A stretch of DNA of 64,000 nucleotides from the NCBI RefSeq assembly GCF_002288925.2, contig NW_022098069.1, positions 72,890,096-72,954,095 of the forward strand, given 5' to 3'. The notes beneath the pieces were generated by a model. The model had not been told where the DNA came from and made no database searches. It was given only the letters and a program-made list of their open reading frames with translations. Within the stretch, counting starts at the first letter, position 1. Every line of letters starts with the position of its first letter. This document shows, piece after piece, positions 47,449 through 59,570 of the stretch. The position numbers were made by a program, and so were the translations under genes. This stretch comes from Delphinapterus leucas. Its lineage: Eukaryota > Chordata > Mammalia > Artiodactyla > Monodontidae.

Positions 47449-48071
47449 GTCATGTCAAAAGTCTTGGAAACAACCTGCATGAGCTCCAACTATATAAACT
47501 TCAGGTGATATTTTGAAATGGATAAATGGATTTTAACTCATGTGTTCAAAATAATGCTTCCATGGATCATCCCTCCTCCAAAAAAAAAGGTCATTTTTGC
47601 AAGACTTTAGGGAACCACCTTTATTATGAAAACTGGTATTTAAATGGAAAGAATCAAACTTTTTCTATAGCCTCTACCTTAGGGGAATGATAGTCCATGA
47701 GGAAAAGTTCTTTATAGAAGTTCTGCAGCTAACAATGAAAACAGGAAATGATAGAATTAACATTTTGCAACTCAAAATGAAGTAACAGACCTAGAAAATG
47801 ATCAATGATTGATAACTCACAGAAAGAAATGCCAAGACATTATGTACCTCCTGGGAAGTACATAACACCACGTAAGAAGTAATCTTACCAAAACAAAACC
47901 AAACACAAAAGAAACAAAAAACCCAACCCTCAAACCTGGACTTGATCAGTTCTCTAGATCCATCAATGTACTGGAAATACAAAGGAGAAACAATGTGTTA
48001 AATAGCCCCATGTGGATACAGAAAAATGGAGGGAAACTTATAGACTAAAAGACGTAAGAAATATGATTAAG
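47449..48071. other. Unassigned DNA
   Basis: No gene or repeat is recognised. It ends with the left target duplication of the next SINE (48059-48071). Confidence 0.45.
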
Positions 48072-48284
48072 GGGACTCCCCCGGAGGTCCAGCGGGTAAG
48101 ACTCCACACTCCCAATGCAGAGGGCCCAGGTTCGATCCCTGGTTGGAACTAGATCCCACATGCATGCCGCAACAAAGACTCCACATGCAGCAACTAAGAA
48201 GCCCACATACCAAAAGGAAAATCCTGAGTGCTGCAACTAAGACCTGGTGCAGCCTAAATAAATGAATAAATATTTTTAAAAAAT
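48072..48284 (+). mobile_element. Older CHR-type SINE
   Basis: It begins GGGGACTCCCCCGGAGGTCC, carries GGTTCGATCCCTGGTTGGAA (B-box region) and ends in an ATAAA-rich tail. The perfect 13-bp duplication AAATATGATTAAG lies at 48059-48071 and 48285-48297. The head differs from the young GC-rich copies, so it is an earlier subfamily. Confidence 0.94.
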
Positions 48285-48365
48285 AAATATGATTAAGTAA
48301 TCACAATATATGACCTTATATGGATCCCCACTCAAATAAACCTTTAAAAATATATGAAAATTGAG

Positions 48366-50293
48366 GACAAAGTTGTGAAGATGGCAGAGGAGTAAGATGT
48401 GGAGATCACCTTCCTCCCCACAAATACATCAAAAATATATCTACATGTGGAACAACTCCTACAGAACACCTACTGAATGCTGGCAGAAGACCTCAGACTT
48501 CCCAAAAGGCAAGAAACTCCCCACGTACCGGGGTAGGGTAAAAGAAAAAACAGAGACAAAAGAATAGGGATGGGATCTGCACCTCTGGGAGGGACCTGTG
48601 AAGGAGGAAAAGTTTCCACACACTAGGAAGCCGCTTCACTGGCAGGGACGGGCGGTGGGCGGGGGGGAAGCTTCAGAGCCACAGAGGAGAGTGTAGCAAC
48701 AGGGGTGCAGAGGGCAAAGCGGAGAGATTCCCGCACAGAGGATCGCTGCCGACCAGCACTCACCAGCCTGAGAGGCTTGTCTGCTCACACGCCGGGGCGG
48801 GTCAGTGCTCAGAGCTGAGGCTTCGGCTTTGGAGGTCAGATCCCAGGGAGAGGACTGGGGTTGGCTGCATGAACACAGCCCGAAGGGGGCTAGTTTGCCA
48901 CAGCTAGCTGGGAGGGAATCTGGGAAAAAGTCTGGAACTGCCTAAGAGTTAAGAGACCACTGTTTCGGGGTGCATGAGGAGAGGACACGCAGAGCACTTT
49001 CTAAACGAGCTCCAGAGACGGGCATGAGCCGCCGCCATCAGCGCGGACACCAGAGACGGGCATGAAATGCTAACGATGCTCCTGCAGCCACCAAGAAGCC
49101 TGTGTGCAAGCTCAGGTCACTATCCACACCTCCCCTCCCAGGAGCCTGTGCAACTCGCCACTGCCAGGGTCCTGTGATCCAGGGACAACTTCCCCAGGGG
49201 AACACACGGAGCGCCTCAGGCTGTTGCAACACCATGCTAGCCTCTGCCGCCGCAGGAGCACCCAACTCAGGCCTCCCTCCCCTTAGCCTGAATAAGCCAG
49301 AGCCCCCAGATCAGCCACTCCTTTAACCTCCTCCTGTCTGGGCGAAGAACAGATCCCAGAGGGTGACCTACATGCAGAGGCAGGGCCAAATCCAAACCTG
49401 AACCCGAGGAGCTGTGCAAACAAAGAAGTGAAAGGGAAATTTCTCCATGCAGCCTCAGGAGCAGCGGATTAAATATCTACAATCAACTTGAGGTACCCTG
49501 CATCCCTGGAATACCTGAACAGACAACGAATCATCCCAAAATTGAGGTGACAGACGTTGGGAGAAACTGTAGACTTGGGGTTTGCTGTATGCGGCTGACC
49601 AGTTTCTGATTTGTATATATAACATAGTTTAGTTTTTAGTGCCTGTTATCATTGGTGGATTTGTTTGTTAGTGTCGTTGCTCTCTTTTTCTTATTACTTT
49701 TTTAATTTTTATTTTAATAATATATTTTATAATTTTTCTGTTTTAATAACTTTATTTTTACTTTCTTTCACTTTTATTCTCCCTTTTCTTCTGAGCTGTG
49801 TGGCTGACAGGATCTTAGTGCTCCAGCTGTGTGCCAGGCCTGAGCCTCTGAGGTGTGAGAGCCTAGTTCAGGACACTGGACCACCAGAGACCTCCCAGCC
49901 CCACATAATATCAATCAGCAAGAGTTCTCCCAGAGATCTCCGTCTCAATGCTAAGACCCAGCTCCACTCAATGGCCAGCAAGCTCCAGTGCTGGACACTC
50001 CATGCCAAACAACTAGCAAGACAGGAACACAACCCCACCCATTAGCAGAGAGGCTACCTAAAATCATAATAAGGTCACAGATACCCCAAAACACACCACC
50101 ATATGTGGTCTGCCCACAGAAAGAAAAGATGCAACCATATCCACCAGAAAACAGGCACCAGTCCCCTCCACAAGGAAGCCTAAAGAACCCCATGAACCAA
50201 CCTTACCCACAGGGGGTCAGACACCAAAAACAATGGGAACTATGAACCTGCAGCCTGCAAAATGAAGAACCCAAACACAGTAAGTTAAGCAAA
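48366..50293 (+). promoter_or_regulatory. L1 5' UTR (internal promoter region)
   Basis: A YY1-type AAGATGG lies at 48378-48384, 13 bases from the start. The GC-rich part is about 48590-49400 and a T-rich tract lies at about 49680-49790. It is collinear with the 5' UTR at 26020-28029, with small indels. Confidence 0.7.
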
Positions 50294-51174
50294 ATGAGAA
50301 GGCAGAGAAATACACAGGAGATGAAGACGCAAGGTCAAAACCTACCAGACCAAACAAATGAAGAGAGAATAGGCAGTCTACCTAAAAAAGAATTCAGAGT
50401 AATGATAGTAAAGATGATCCAAAATCTTGGAAATAGAATAGACAAAATGCAAGAAACATTTAACAAGGACCTAGAAGAACTAAAGAGGAAACAAACGACA
50501 ATGAACAACACAATAAATGAAATTAAAAATTCTGTAGAAGGAATCAATAGCAGAATAACTGAGGGAGAAAAATGGAAAAGTGACCTGGAAGATAAAATAG
50601 GGGAAATAACTACCACAGAGCAGAATAAAGAAATTGAGGACAGTCTCAGAGACCTTTGGGACAACATTAAATGCAACAACATTTGAATTATAGGGGTCCC
50701 AGAAGAAGAAGAGAAAAATAAAGTGACTGAGAAATTATTTGAAGAGATTATGGTTGAAAACTTCCCTAATATGTGAAAGGAAATAGTCAATCAAGTCCAG
50801 GAAACACAGAGAGTCCCAAACAGGATAAATCCAAGGAGAAACACGCCAAGACACATATTAATCAAACAATCAAAAATTAAATACAAAGAAAAAATATTGG
50901 AACCAGCAAGGGAAAAGCAACAAATAACATACAAGGGACTCCCCATAAGGTTAAGAGCTGATCGTTCAGCAGAAACTCTGCAAGCCAGAAGGGAGTGGCA
51001 GGACATACTTAAAGTGATGAAAGGGAAAAAAACTACAACCAAGATTACTCTACCCAGCAAAGGATATCATTCAGATTCGACAGAGAAATTAAAACCTTTA
51101 CAGACAGGCAAAAGCTAAGAGAATTCAGCACCACCAAACCAGCCTTTTAACAAATGCTAAAGGAACTTCTCTAG
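50294..51174 (+). pseudogene. L1 ORF1 remnant
   Basis: MRRQRNTQEMKTQGQNLPDQ starts the frame. A coiled coil follows (about residues 35-110). Compared with the copy at 28030 it lacks five codons (15 bases) near 50632. TGA at 50684-50686 ends the frame after 130 codons, at the start of the RNA-recognition domain. A second TGA (50776-50778) follows in the continuing frame. The normal stop TAG is at 51172-51174. It is non-functional. Confidence 0.92.
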
Positions 51175-51232
51175 GCAAGAAACACAAGAGAAGGAAAAGA
51201 CCTACAATAACAAACCCAAAACAACTAAGACA

Positions 51233-54200
51233 ATGGTAATAGGAACATACATATAATTACCTTAAATGTAAATGGATTAAATGCTCCAACCAAAAGACAT
51301 AGACTGGCTGAATGGATACAAATACAACAACCGTATATACGCTGTCTACAAAAGACCCACTTCAGACCTAGGGACGCATACAGACTGAAAGTGAGGGGGT
51401 AGAAAAAGATATTCCATGCAAATGGAAATGAAAAGAAAGCTGGAGTAGCAATTCTCATATCAGACAAAAGAGACTTTAAAATAAAGACTATTACAAGAGA
51501 CAAAGAAGGACACTACATAATGATGAAGGGATCAATCCAAGAAGAAGATATGACAATTGTAAATATTTCTGCACCCAACACAGGAGCACTTCAATACATA
51601 AGGCAAATGCTAACAGCCATAAAAGGGGAAATCAACAGTAACACAATCATAGTAGGGGACTTTAACACCCCACTTTCACCAATGGACACATCAACCAAAA
51701 TGAAAGTAAATAAGGAAACACAAGCTTTAAATGATACATTACACAGGACGGACTTAATTGATATTTATAGGACATTCCATCCAAAAACACTAGAATACAC
51801 TTTCTTCTCAATTGCTCAGGGAACATTCTCCAGGATAGATCATATCTTGGGTGACACATCAAGCCTTGGTAAATTTAAGAACACTGAAATCATATCAAGT
51901 ACCTTTTCTGACCACAACACTATGAGACTAGATATCAATTACAAGAATAAACTATAAAAAATACAAACACATGGAGGCTAAACAATATGCTAGTAAATAA
52001 CCAAGAGATCACTAAAGAAATCAAAGAGGATATCCAAAAACACCTAGAAAAAAATTACAATGAAAACATGACAACCCAAAACCTATGGGATGCAGCAAAA
52101 GCAGTTCTAAGAGGGAAAGTTACGGCAGTACAATCCTACATCAAGAAACAAGAAACATCTCAAATAACAACCTAACCTTACACCTAAAGCGATTAGTGAA
52201 AGAAAAATTTTAAAAAACCCAAAGTTAGCAGAAGGAAAGAAATGATAAAGATCAGATCAGAAATAAATGAAAAAGAAATGAAGGAAACAATAGCAAAGAT
52301 CAATAAAACTAAAAGCGGGTTCTTTGAGAAGATAAACAAAATTGATGAACCATTAGTCAGACTCATCAAGAAAAACAGGGGGAAGACTTAAATCAGTAGA
52401 ATTAGAGGGGCTTCCCTGGTGGCGCAGTGGTTGGGAGTCTGCCTGCCAATGCAGGGGACACGGGTTCGAGCCCTGGTCTGGGAAGATCCCACATGCCGCA
52501 GAGCAACTAGGCCTGTGAGCCACAACTACTGAGCCTGCGTGTCTGGAGCCTGTGCTCCACAACGAGAGGCCGCAATAGTGAGGCCTGCTCACCATGATGA
52601 AGAGTGGCCCCTGCTTGCTGCGACTAGAGAAAGCCCTCACACAAAAAACGAAGACCCAACACACAGCCAAAAAAAAAATAGAATTAGAAATGAAAAAGGA
52701 GAAGTAACAACTGATACTGCAGAAATACAAAGGATCATGACAGATTACTACAAGCAACTATATGCCAATAAAATGGACAAACTGGAAGAAATGGACAAAT
52801 TCTTAGAAAAGCACAACCTTCACAGACTGAACCAGGAAGAAATAGAAAATATAAATATACAAAGCACAAGCACTGAAATTGAGACTGTGATTAAAAATCT
52901 TCCAGCAAACAAAAGCCCAGGACCAGATGGCTTCACAGGCAAATTCTATCAAACATTTAGAGAAGAGCTAACACCTATCTTTCTCAAACTCTTCCAAAAT
53001 ATAGCAGAGGGAGGAACACTCCCAAAATCAATCTACAAGGTCACCATCACCCTGATACCAAAACCGGACAAGATGTCACAAAGAAAGAAAACTACAGGCC
53101 AATAATAGTGATGAAGATAGATGCAATATTCTCAACAAAATACTAGCAAACAGAATCCAACAGCTCTTTAAATGATCATATACCATGATGAAGTGGAGTT
53201 CATCTGCGGAATGTAAGGATTCTTCAATATACGTGAATCAATCAATGTGATATACCATATTAACAAATTGAAGGCAAAAAACCATATGATCATCTCAATA
53301 GATGCAGGAAAAGCTTTTGACAAAATTCAACACTGATTTATAATAAAAACCCTCCAGAAAGTAGGCACAGTGGGAACTTACCTGAATGCAATAAAGTCCA
53401 TATATGACAAACCCACAGCCAACAGCGTTCTCATTGGTGAAAAACTGAAACCATTTCTTCTCAGATCAGGAACACGACAAGGTTGCCTGCTCTCACCACT
53501 ATCATTCAACGTAATCTTGGAAGTTTTAGCCACAGCAATCAGAGAAGAAAAAGAAATAAAAGGAATCCAAATTGGAGAAAAACGAGTAGAACTGTCACTG
53601 TTTGCAGTTGACATGATACTATACACAGAGAAGTGTAAAGATGCTACCAGAAAAGTACTAGAGCTAATCACTGAATTTGGTAAAACAGCAGGGTACAAAG
53701 TTAATGCACAGAAATCTCTTGCATTCCTATACACTAATGATGAAAAATCTGAAAGAGAAATTAAGGCAACACTCAAATCTACCACTGCAACAAAAAGAAT
53801 AAAATACCTAGGAATAAACCTACCTAAGGAAACATGTATGCAGAAAACTATAAGACACTGATGAAAAAAATTAAAGATGATACAAAGAAATGGACAGACA
53901 TACCATGTGTTTGGATTGGAAGAATCAACATTGTGAAAATGACTTTACTACCCAAAGCAATCTACAGATTCAATGCAATCCCTATCAGACTACCAATGGC
54001 ATTTTTCACAGAACTAGGACAAAAAATTTCACACTATTTCTGGAAACAAAAAAGACCCTGAATATCCAAAGCAATCTTGAGAAAGAAAAACGAAGCTGGG
54101 GGAATCAGCTTCCCTGACTTCAGACTACACTACAAAGCTACAGTAATCAAGACAGTACAGTACTGGCACAAAAACAGAAATATAGACCAATGGAACAGGA

Positions 54201-55304
54201 TAGAAAATCCAGAGATAAACCCATGTACATATGGTCACCTTATCTTTGATAAAGGAGGCAAGAATATACAATGGAGAAAAGACAGCCTCTTCAATAAGTG
54301 ATGCTGGGAAAACTGGACAGCCACATGTAAAAGAATGAAATTAGAACACGCCATAACACCATACACAAAAATGAACTCAAAGTGGATTAAAGACCTAAAT
54401 GTAAGGCCAGACACTATAAAACTCTTAGAGGAAACATAGGCAGAACACTCTATGACATAAATCACAGCAAGGTCCTTTTAGACCCACCTCTTAGAGAAAT
54501 GGAAATAAAAACAAAAATAAACAAATGGGACCTAATGAAACTTAAAAGCTTTTGCACAGCAAAGGAAACCATAAGACAACCCTCAGAAAGGGAGAAAATA
54601 CTTGCAAATGAAGCAACTGACAAAGGATTAATCTCCAAACTTTACACGCAGCTCATTCAGCTCAATAACAAAAAAACAAACAACCCATTCCAATTTAGGG
54701 CAGAAGACCTAAATAGAAATTTCTCCAAAGAAGATATACAGATTGACAACAAACACATGAAAGGATGCTCAACATCACTAATCATTAGAGAAATGCAAAT
54801 CAAAACTACATGAGGTATCACCTCACACCAGTCAGAGTGGCCATCATCAAAAAATCTACAAACAATAAATACTGGAGAGGGTGTGGAGAAAAGGGGACCC
54901 TCCTACATTGTTGGTGGAAATGTAAATTGATACAGCCACTATGGAGAACAGTATGGAGGTTCCATAAAAAACTAGAAATAGAACTACCATATGACCCAGC
55001 AATCCCATTACTGGGCATATACCCTGAGAAAACCATAATTCAAAAGGAGTCATTTACCACAATGTCCACTGCAGCACTATTTACAATAGCCAGGAAATGG
55101 AAGCAACCTAAGGGTCCACTGAGAGATGAATGGATAAATAAGATGTGGCACATATATACAATGGAATATTACTCAGCCAAAAAAATAAACGAAATTGAGT
55201 TATTTGTAGCGAGGTGGATGGACCTAGAGTCTGTCATACACAGTGAAGTAAGTCAGAAAGAGAAAACCAAATACCATATGCTAACACATATACATGGAAT
55301 CTAA
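51233..55304 (+). pseudogene. L1 ORF2 remnant with inserted SINE and FAVD catalytic change
   Basis: The ATG at 51233 is followed by MVIGTYI and a stop, because four bases are missing compared with the copy at 28980. The endonuclease part continues in frame from 51520 (MMKGSIQEEDMTIVNI, then HTRTF-type and DHNTMRLDINYKNK). The RT part begins after the SINE. The catalytic FADD motif reads FAVD (codons at 53601-53612), so the first aspartate is lost. Further shifts occur near 53836 and 54061. The terminal TAA is at 55302-55304. Confidence 0.92.
52407..52678 (+). mobile_element. CHR-type SINE, long form, inside L1 ORF2
   Basis: It begins GGGGCTTCCCTGGTGGCGCA, keeps GGTTCGAGCCCTGGTCTGGG in the head and ends in A's at 52669-52678. 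The perfect 10-bp duplication TAGAATTAGA lies at 52397-52406 and 52679-52688. It is the same long form as 11619-11913 and must be younger than the L1 it interrupts. Confidence 0.96.
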
Positions 55305-55684
55305 AAAAAAGAAATGGTCCTGAAGAACTTAGGAGCAAGACAGGAATAAAGACGCAGACGTAGATAATGGACTTAAAGACATGGGAACGGGAAGGGTAAG
55401 CTGAGACGAAGTGAGAGAGTGGCATGGACATATATACAGTAACAAATGTAAAATAGATAGCTAGTGGGAAGCAGCCGCATAGCACAGGGAGATCAGCTCG
55501 ATGCTTTGTGACCACCTGAGGGATCGGATAGGGAGGGTGGGAGGGAGACGCAAGAGGGAGGGGATATGGGGATATAAGTATACGTATAGTTCATTCACTT
55601 TCTTATACAGCAGAAACTAACACAACAATGTAAAGCGATTGTACTCCAATAAAGATGTTAAAAAATATATATATGAAAACTGAG

Positions 55685-57514
55685 AAAATGTGACTACTGA
55701 CTGGGAGTTTGATGGTATTAAGTATTTTGAGGGGTTAATTTTTAGGTGTAATAATTGTGATGGTGTTTTTTATTAAAAAGTCTATCTTTTTGAGATGTAT
55801 AATGAAGTATTTACAGATAAATGATATGACATCTGGGATTTGCTTCAACATAGTTCTGGGGTAGAAGGACAGTGATGCTGGTAGTTGTAGGCACAGATGA
55901 GACAGAACTGTGCTGATGATTGCTGAAATTGGGAGATGTATACATGTTTATTTTTTATTATTCCCTCTTCTTTCATATATGTTTTTAAATGTCTATAATC
56001 AAGTTTTTATTAAATGTATGAATGGTTAATAGTCATAATCAGATGCAATCCAACAGAGTAAATCAGAGATGTGGAAACACACAATTACTTAATGAGAGTC
56101 AAGATTAGGGCAGGTCTTAACCCGTAGCCTAGTGCTCTTTCTACTAGATCATACCGCAGCAGCCACTCATTCCCACCCTTAAAATCCTTGTTATGTAGTG
56201 GGACAGAAGTCCATGTAAATTTCATTCTCTAAAGGAGAAGAATAATAACACTACTTCTCTTTCACCAAATATCCACCATAGTGCCTAAGGAAAAAATAAT
56301 TACATTCCCAAGAAAGGTTTTATTTGTTCAAAGAGACCAAAACCAGATCACCACACAAATCTCAGACTATAAATTGCAACACTTGGAAAAAAATAAACAT
56401 GGTTTTAGACAACATGAAGAAAAACAAACTCTTTTCTTAAATAAACCTCACAGGCAGAATCTGGATGAGGATCTGATTGTAGCCACATTCAGAAACATTA
56501 AAGAATATTCCACTCCCACCATACCATGCTCCAAGAAACCAAATGCAAAGCAATGTCTTTCTTTAATGATAGAAATAAATCCAGTTACTGAAGACGATGC
56601 TTAGATGTATAAAATGTGCTGCTGGCAATAAAAGAGCTCCCTAAGCTCAAGGGGTGACGCTTCAGAGGAAGCACATGGTGGTGAGTTATGGGTGCAGACC
56701 CAGGCTTTGCTTTCCAGGAGGTTTCCTTTACAGTTTCCACACTAGCCTTTCCACCCAGAGTCTAGAACATGTTGTTCCATCCCAGACCTTCAAGCATCCA
56801 CTGCAGCTTAGAGGAAACTGAGTTCTGAAATTACATAACATTTCAGATTTAATAGTTATTGTGCTCTGCTATAAATCTAGTAGACTAGAAGAGTCACAAA
56901 AGAAATGTGGTTGGCCCAGCAGTCTCTCTCCAAGCCTATGGATTCACACTTCAGTACAATTTCTTCTGCCTTGTAAATTTATTGATGATAATAATATCCA
57001 ACACGTATCATCCAAGACTGTGGCTCCTTGCAAATAGTAATAAATTTAATTGTCTTTAAAAAAGATATTTAGAAATTCTGTGGAAATTTCCAGCTACACT
57101 AAAAACAAATCCAGACCTTACTAATTTCGATTACATTAGATTCAGAGTTTAGGATCTTACTGCAGATTACATCAGATCACTCAACTGGCTCAACTTCCTG
57201 TTACTTCTCTCATGCTTACTTTCCATTTTTTATTTAAAATATTTCCATCATGTCTACTGGTAAAGTAGAAGGCAAGAGAGAGGAAGGAGACTAGGGAAAA
57301 AACTTTTTTCACATTTTCTACTTAACTTCCTTTATTATCATACAAAGTTCTTTGTGCTCTGATCTCTTAAAAGGCAGAGAAGTGGCTGGGCATTTATTGA
57401 CCTAACTCTGCAATAACCCACGTTATCTCTTCTCCTACTCCTTTTCTTTTCTGTCTCTTCTGTCTTTAACACCACAACATCTACAAGTGCTTAACTAAAC
57501 TATATTCTTAAGTA
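55685..57514. other. Unassigned DNA with one open frame
   Basis: No repeat is recognised. A 107-codon frame (56281-56604, GTG first codon) ends INPVTEDDA; see findings. It has no recognisable domain. Confidence 0.4.
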
Positions 57515-57690
57515 AACTATAATACATCAACTGTATAGAACACAACTTAATAGAATATTGTACAACCTTAAAAGACTGTTGCAAACACCATGCTGTACCA
57601 GGGGAAAGAACTGGATAAACTAAGTAAAAAATGTAAGATAAAAAATAATATGTAAGACTTATTTTTAAACTTATTCCTAGAAAAATATTG
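57515..57690 (+). mobile_element. Possible old L1 3' fragment
   Basis: TACATCAACTGTATAGAACAC, AATAGAATATTGTACAACCTT and AACTAAGTAAAAAATGTAAG faintly follow an old L1 3' region. The evidence is weak. Confidence 0.3.
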
Positions 57691-58799
57691 AAAGATGGTT
57701 ATCTAAATGCTAACTCTGCATGACAATGAGTGAATTATCCCTTATCTTCTAAATGTAATGCATTGACTCATTAATAGAAAAAATATACATTGATGTTTGA
57801 TTTTTAAAAAAAAGAATACTGTCTTATTTCAGATTCATGACTGGAAACATTAAAATAAAGCCTAAGAAGGCGGGAGAGGGGCTCACACAGTGAAACACAA
57901 ATGCAGTTGTGAAGTTCTAAGTAATTTGACAAGAGTATTGTCACAGGAATTACACTATAATAGGACCTTCTGGAATTCATAAATAATGCCCTTTTGTAGG
58001 ATGTCAACTCTATCCCCAGTTTCACTGATTATTAAAGCATAAGGCTGAACTAATCCAGAATATCTGCATTCCAAATATTTGACACTGAAATTAATCTTGA
58101 ATTTACTGTGGGTCAACGCCTTTTACACTCTTGGCTGAAAGATATTAATTTTATGAAGGATCTCATCAGATTATGCAGACTACACATTCCTCTGATACCA
58201 TCTTTCCTTGGATTAAGCAAGAAAATCCAGAAAACTGGACATGATATGGCCCATCATTTCAACTCCATCTGCCCCAACACTCAACCTCTCCCTCTACCCC
58301 ATTAAAACTGTTTACTGAATTGTTCTAGAATTAAATGTACTGAAGCCATCAGCCTATAATGAAAAATGGACTGGACTGCGTTTCCAGTAAGTATACTGTT
58401 CTTTATGTGGCATCATACATGAGGGCCTACGAAAGAACTTTATCTCAGTCTCAGATATTATGTTTATCCTCAACAACTAGTTCATTTTTCCCTTATGGGC
58501 CCTGTATCTTACCATGCTTCCCCCGCCCCTGGTGAAAATACATGGAGATATGTGGCCTATAATTTGTTTCACAGCCTCACTGCCAGCTTGATATACTTTC
58601 TTCACTTTGTTTTTCCATTACCTCATGTTTCTTGTTCATTTTTAATTATTTTCTTTTACCATATTATTTGAATCTTTATTTTAAGTCACCTTTGGAATAA
58701 CGTAGCATATGATTAGTTATTTAATTAATTTAAATGAAAAAATTCCATAGGAATTCCCACTTCTAAGGAACCTAATATGCAGTCACCATTCAGCAGACT
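57691..58799. other. Unassigned DNA
   Basis: Nothing is recognised on either strand. Confidence 0.4.
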
Positions 58800-58805
58800 A
58801 GAGCC

Positions 58806-58860
58806 CCTGACAAAGAGAAAGTGCCCAGTTAATATCAGTTGTTATCATTATCATTACATA
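58806..58860 (+). mobile_element. MIR SINE 3' end
   Basis: GAAAGTGCCCAGTTAATATC followed by AGTTGTTATCATTATC matches the terminal part of a MIR element. Confidence 0.45.
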
Positions 58861-59164
58861 ATTGTACACTGTAACATCAAAGTAGCAGTGTTTGTAAACC
58901 AAATAAATGTACACACAGGAGTACACACACAAATACTCATTTAATGAAATAACCTTGACTATTTTCTTTGACCTGGACAGTGTAGGCAATCCATAGATAT
59001 TTTCTTAATGAGTTACTGAATAGTGAATCGCTGGCATCACTATGTCTGCACATATTTTTGTATGGTGAATAACATGTATTTTTTAAACAGCTTGGGTACT
59101 ATCCGAATGCTGGTAACAAACAGATACCAATACCAGATATCAGAGATATTTTACCTTCTCATTA

Positions 59165-59258
59165 GAACTTCCTTGTGTTATTTTAAGAATTAAATGAAGC
59201 AGTCTAATAGAACCTGGTACACAGAAGTTCAACAAATGCTAATTTTACTTTTCCTCTT
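59165..59258 (+). mobile_element. MIR SINE 3' end
   Basis: TAAGAATTAAATGAAGCAGT, AGAACCTGGTACACAGAAG and TTCAACAAATGCTAA match the MIR 3' end. Confidence 0.6.
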
Positions 59259-59302
59259 CCTCCCTGACAATGTATTCTTCTATAGCAGTATTACAAATGT
59301 AT

Positions 59303-59325
59303 ATGTGTGTGTATGTGTGTGTGTA
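59303..59325. repeat. (GT)n microsatellite
   Basis: A GT run with two interruptions is read directly. Confidence 0.85.
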
Positions 59326-59449
59326 GAAAGCCTAATCCCCTCAAAAGATATTACCACCAAAGGACTATCTGTATTTCTCTCTATAACTCTCTTCACTTAC
59401 CATGATGACCCTTCTCTTCTTCCCTTAGCTCCTATGTTGGCTACCTGAC

Positions 59450-59570
59450 AAAAAAGGAGAAAAAAAGTAGAGGCAGGGGAAATGAAGGGAGGAAGAAAGG
59501 AAGGAAAGAAGGAAAGAAGAGGGAGGAAGAGACACCAGGAGGGAGGGAGGAGAGCAGAGAAAAGAGAAGA
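59450..59570. repeat. Purine (GGAA/GA)-rich low-complexity tract
   Basis: GGAAGAAAGGAAGGAAAGAA and GGAGGGAGGGAGGAGAG show an almost pyrimidine-free + strand. Confidence 0.85.

Larger units (their letters stand above)
48366..55668 (+). mobile_element. Second full-length L1 LINE, with SINE insertion
   Basis: It has a 5' UTR, ORF1 and ORF2 remnants, a 3' UTR and an A-rich end. The target duplication ATATATGAAAAYTGAG lies at 48350-48365 and 55669-55684, 16 bp with one mismatch. The layout matches 26020-33414 closely, so they belong to one subfamily. A CHR SINE lies inside ORF2 at 52407-52678. Confidence 0.94.
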
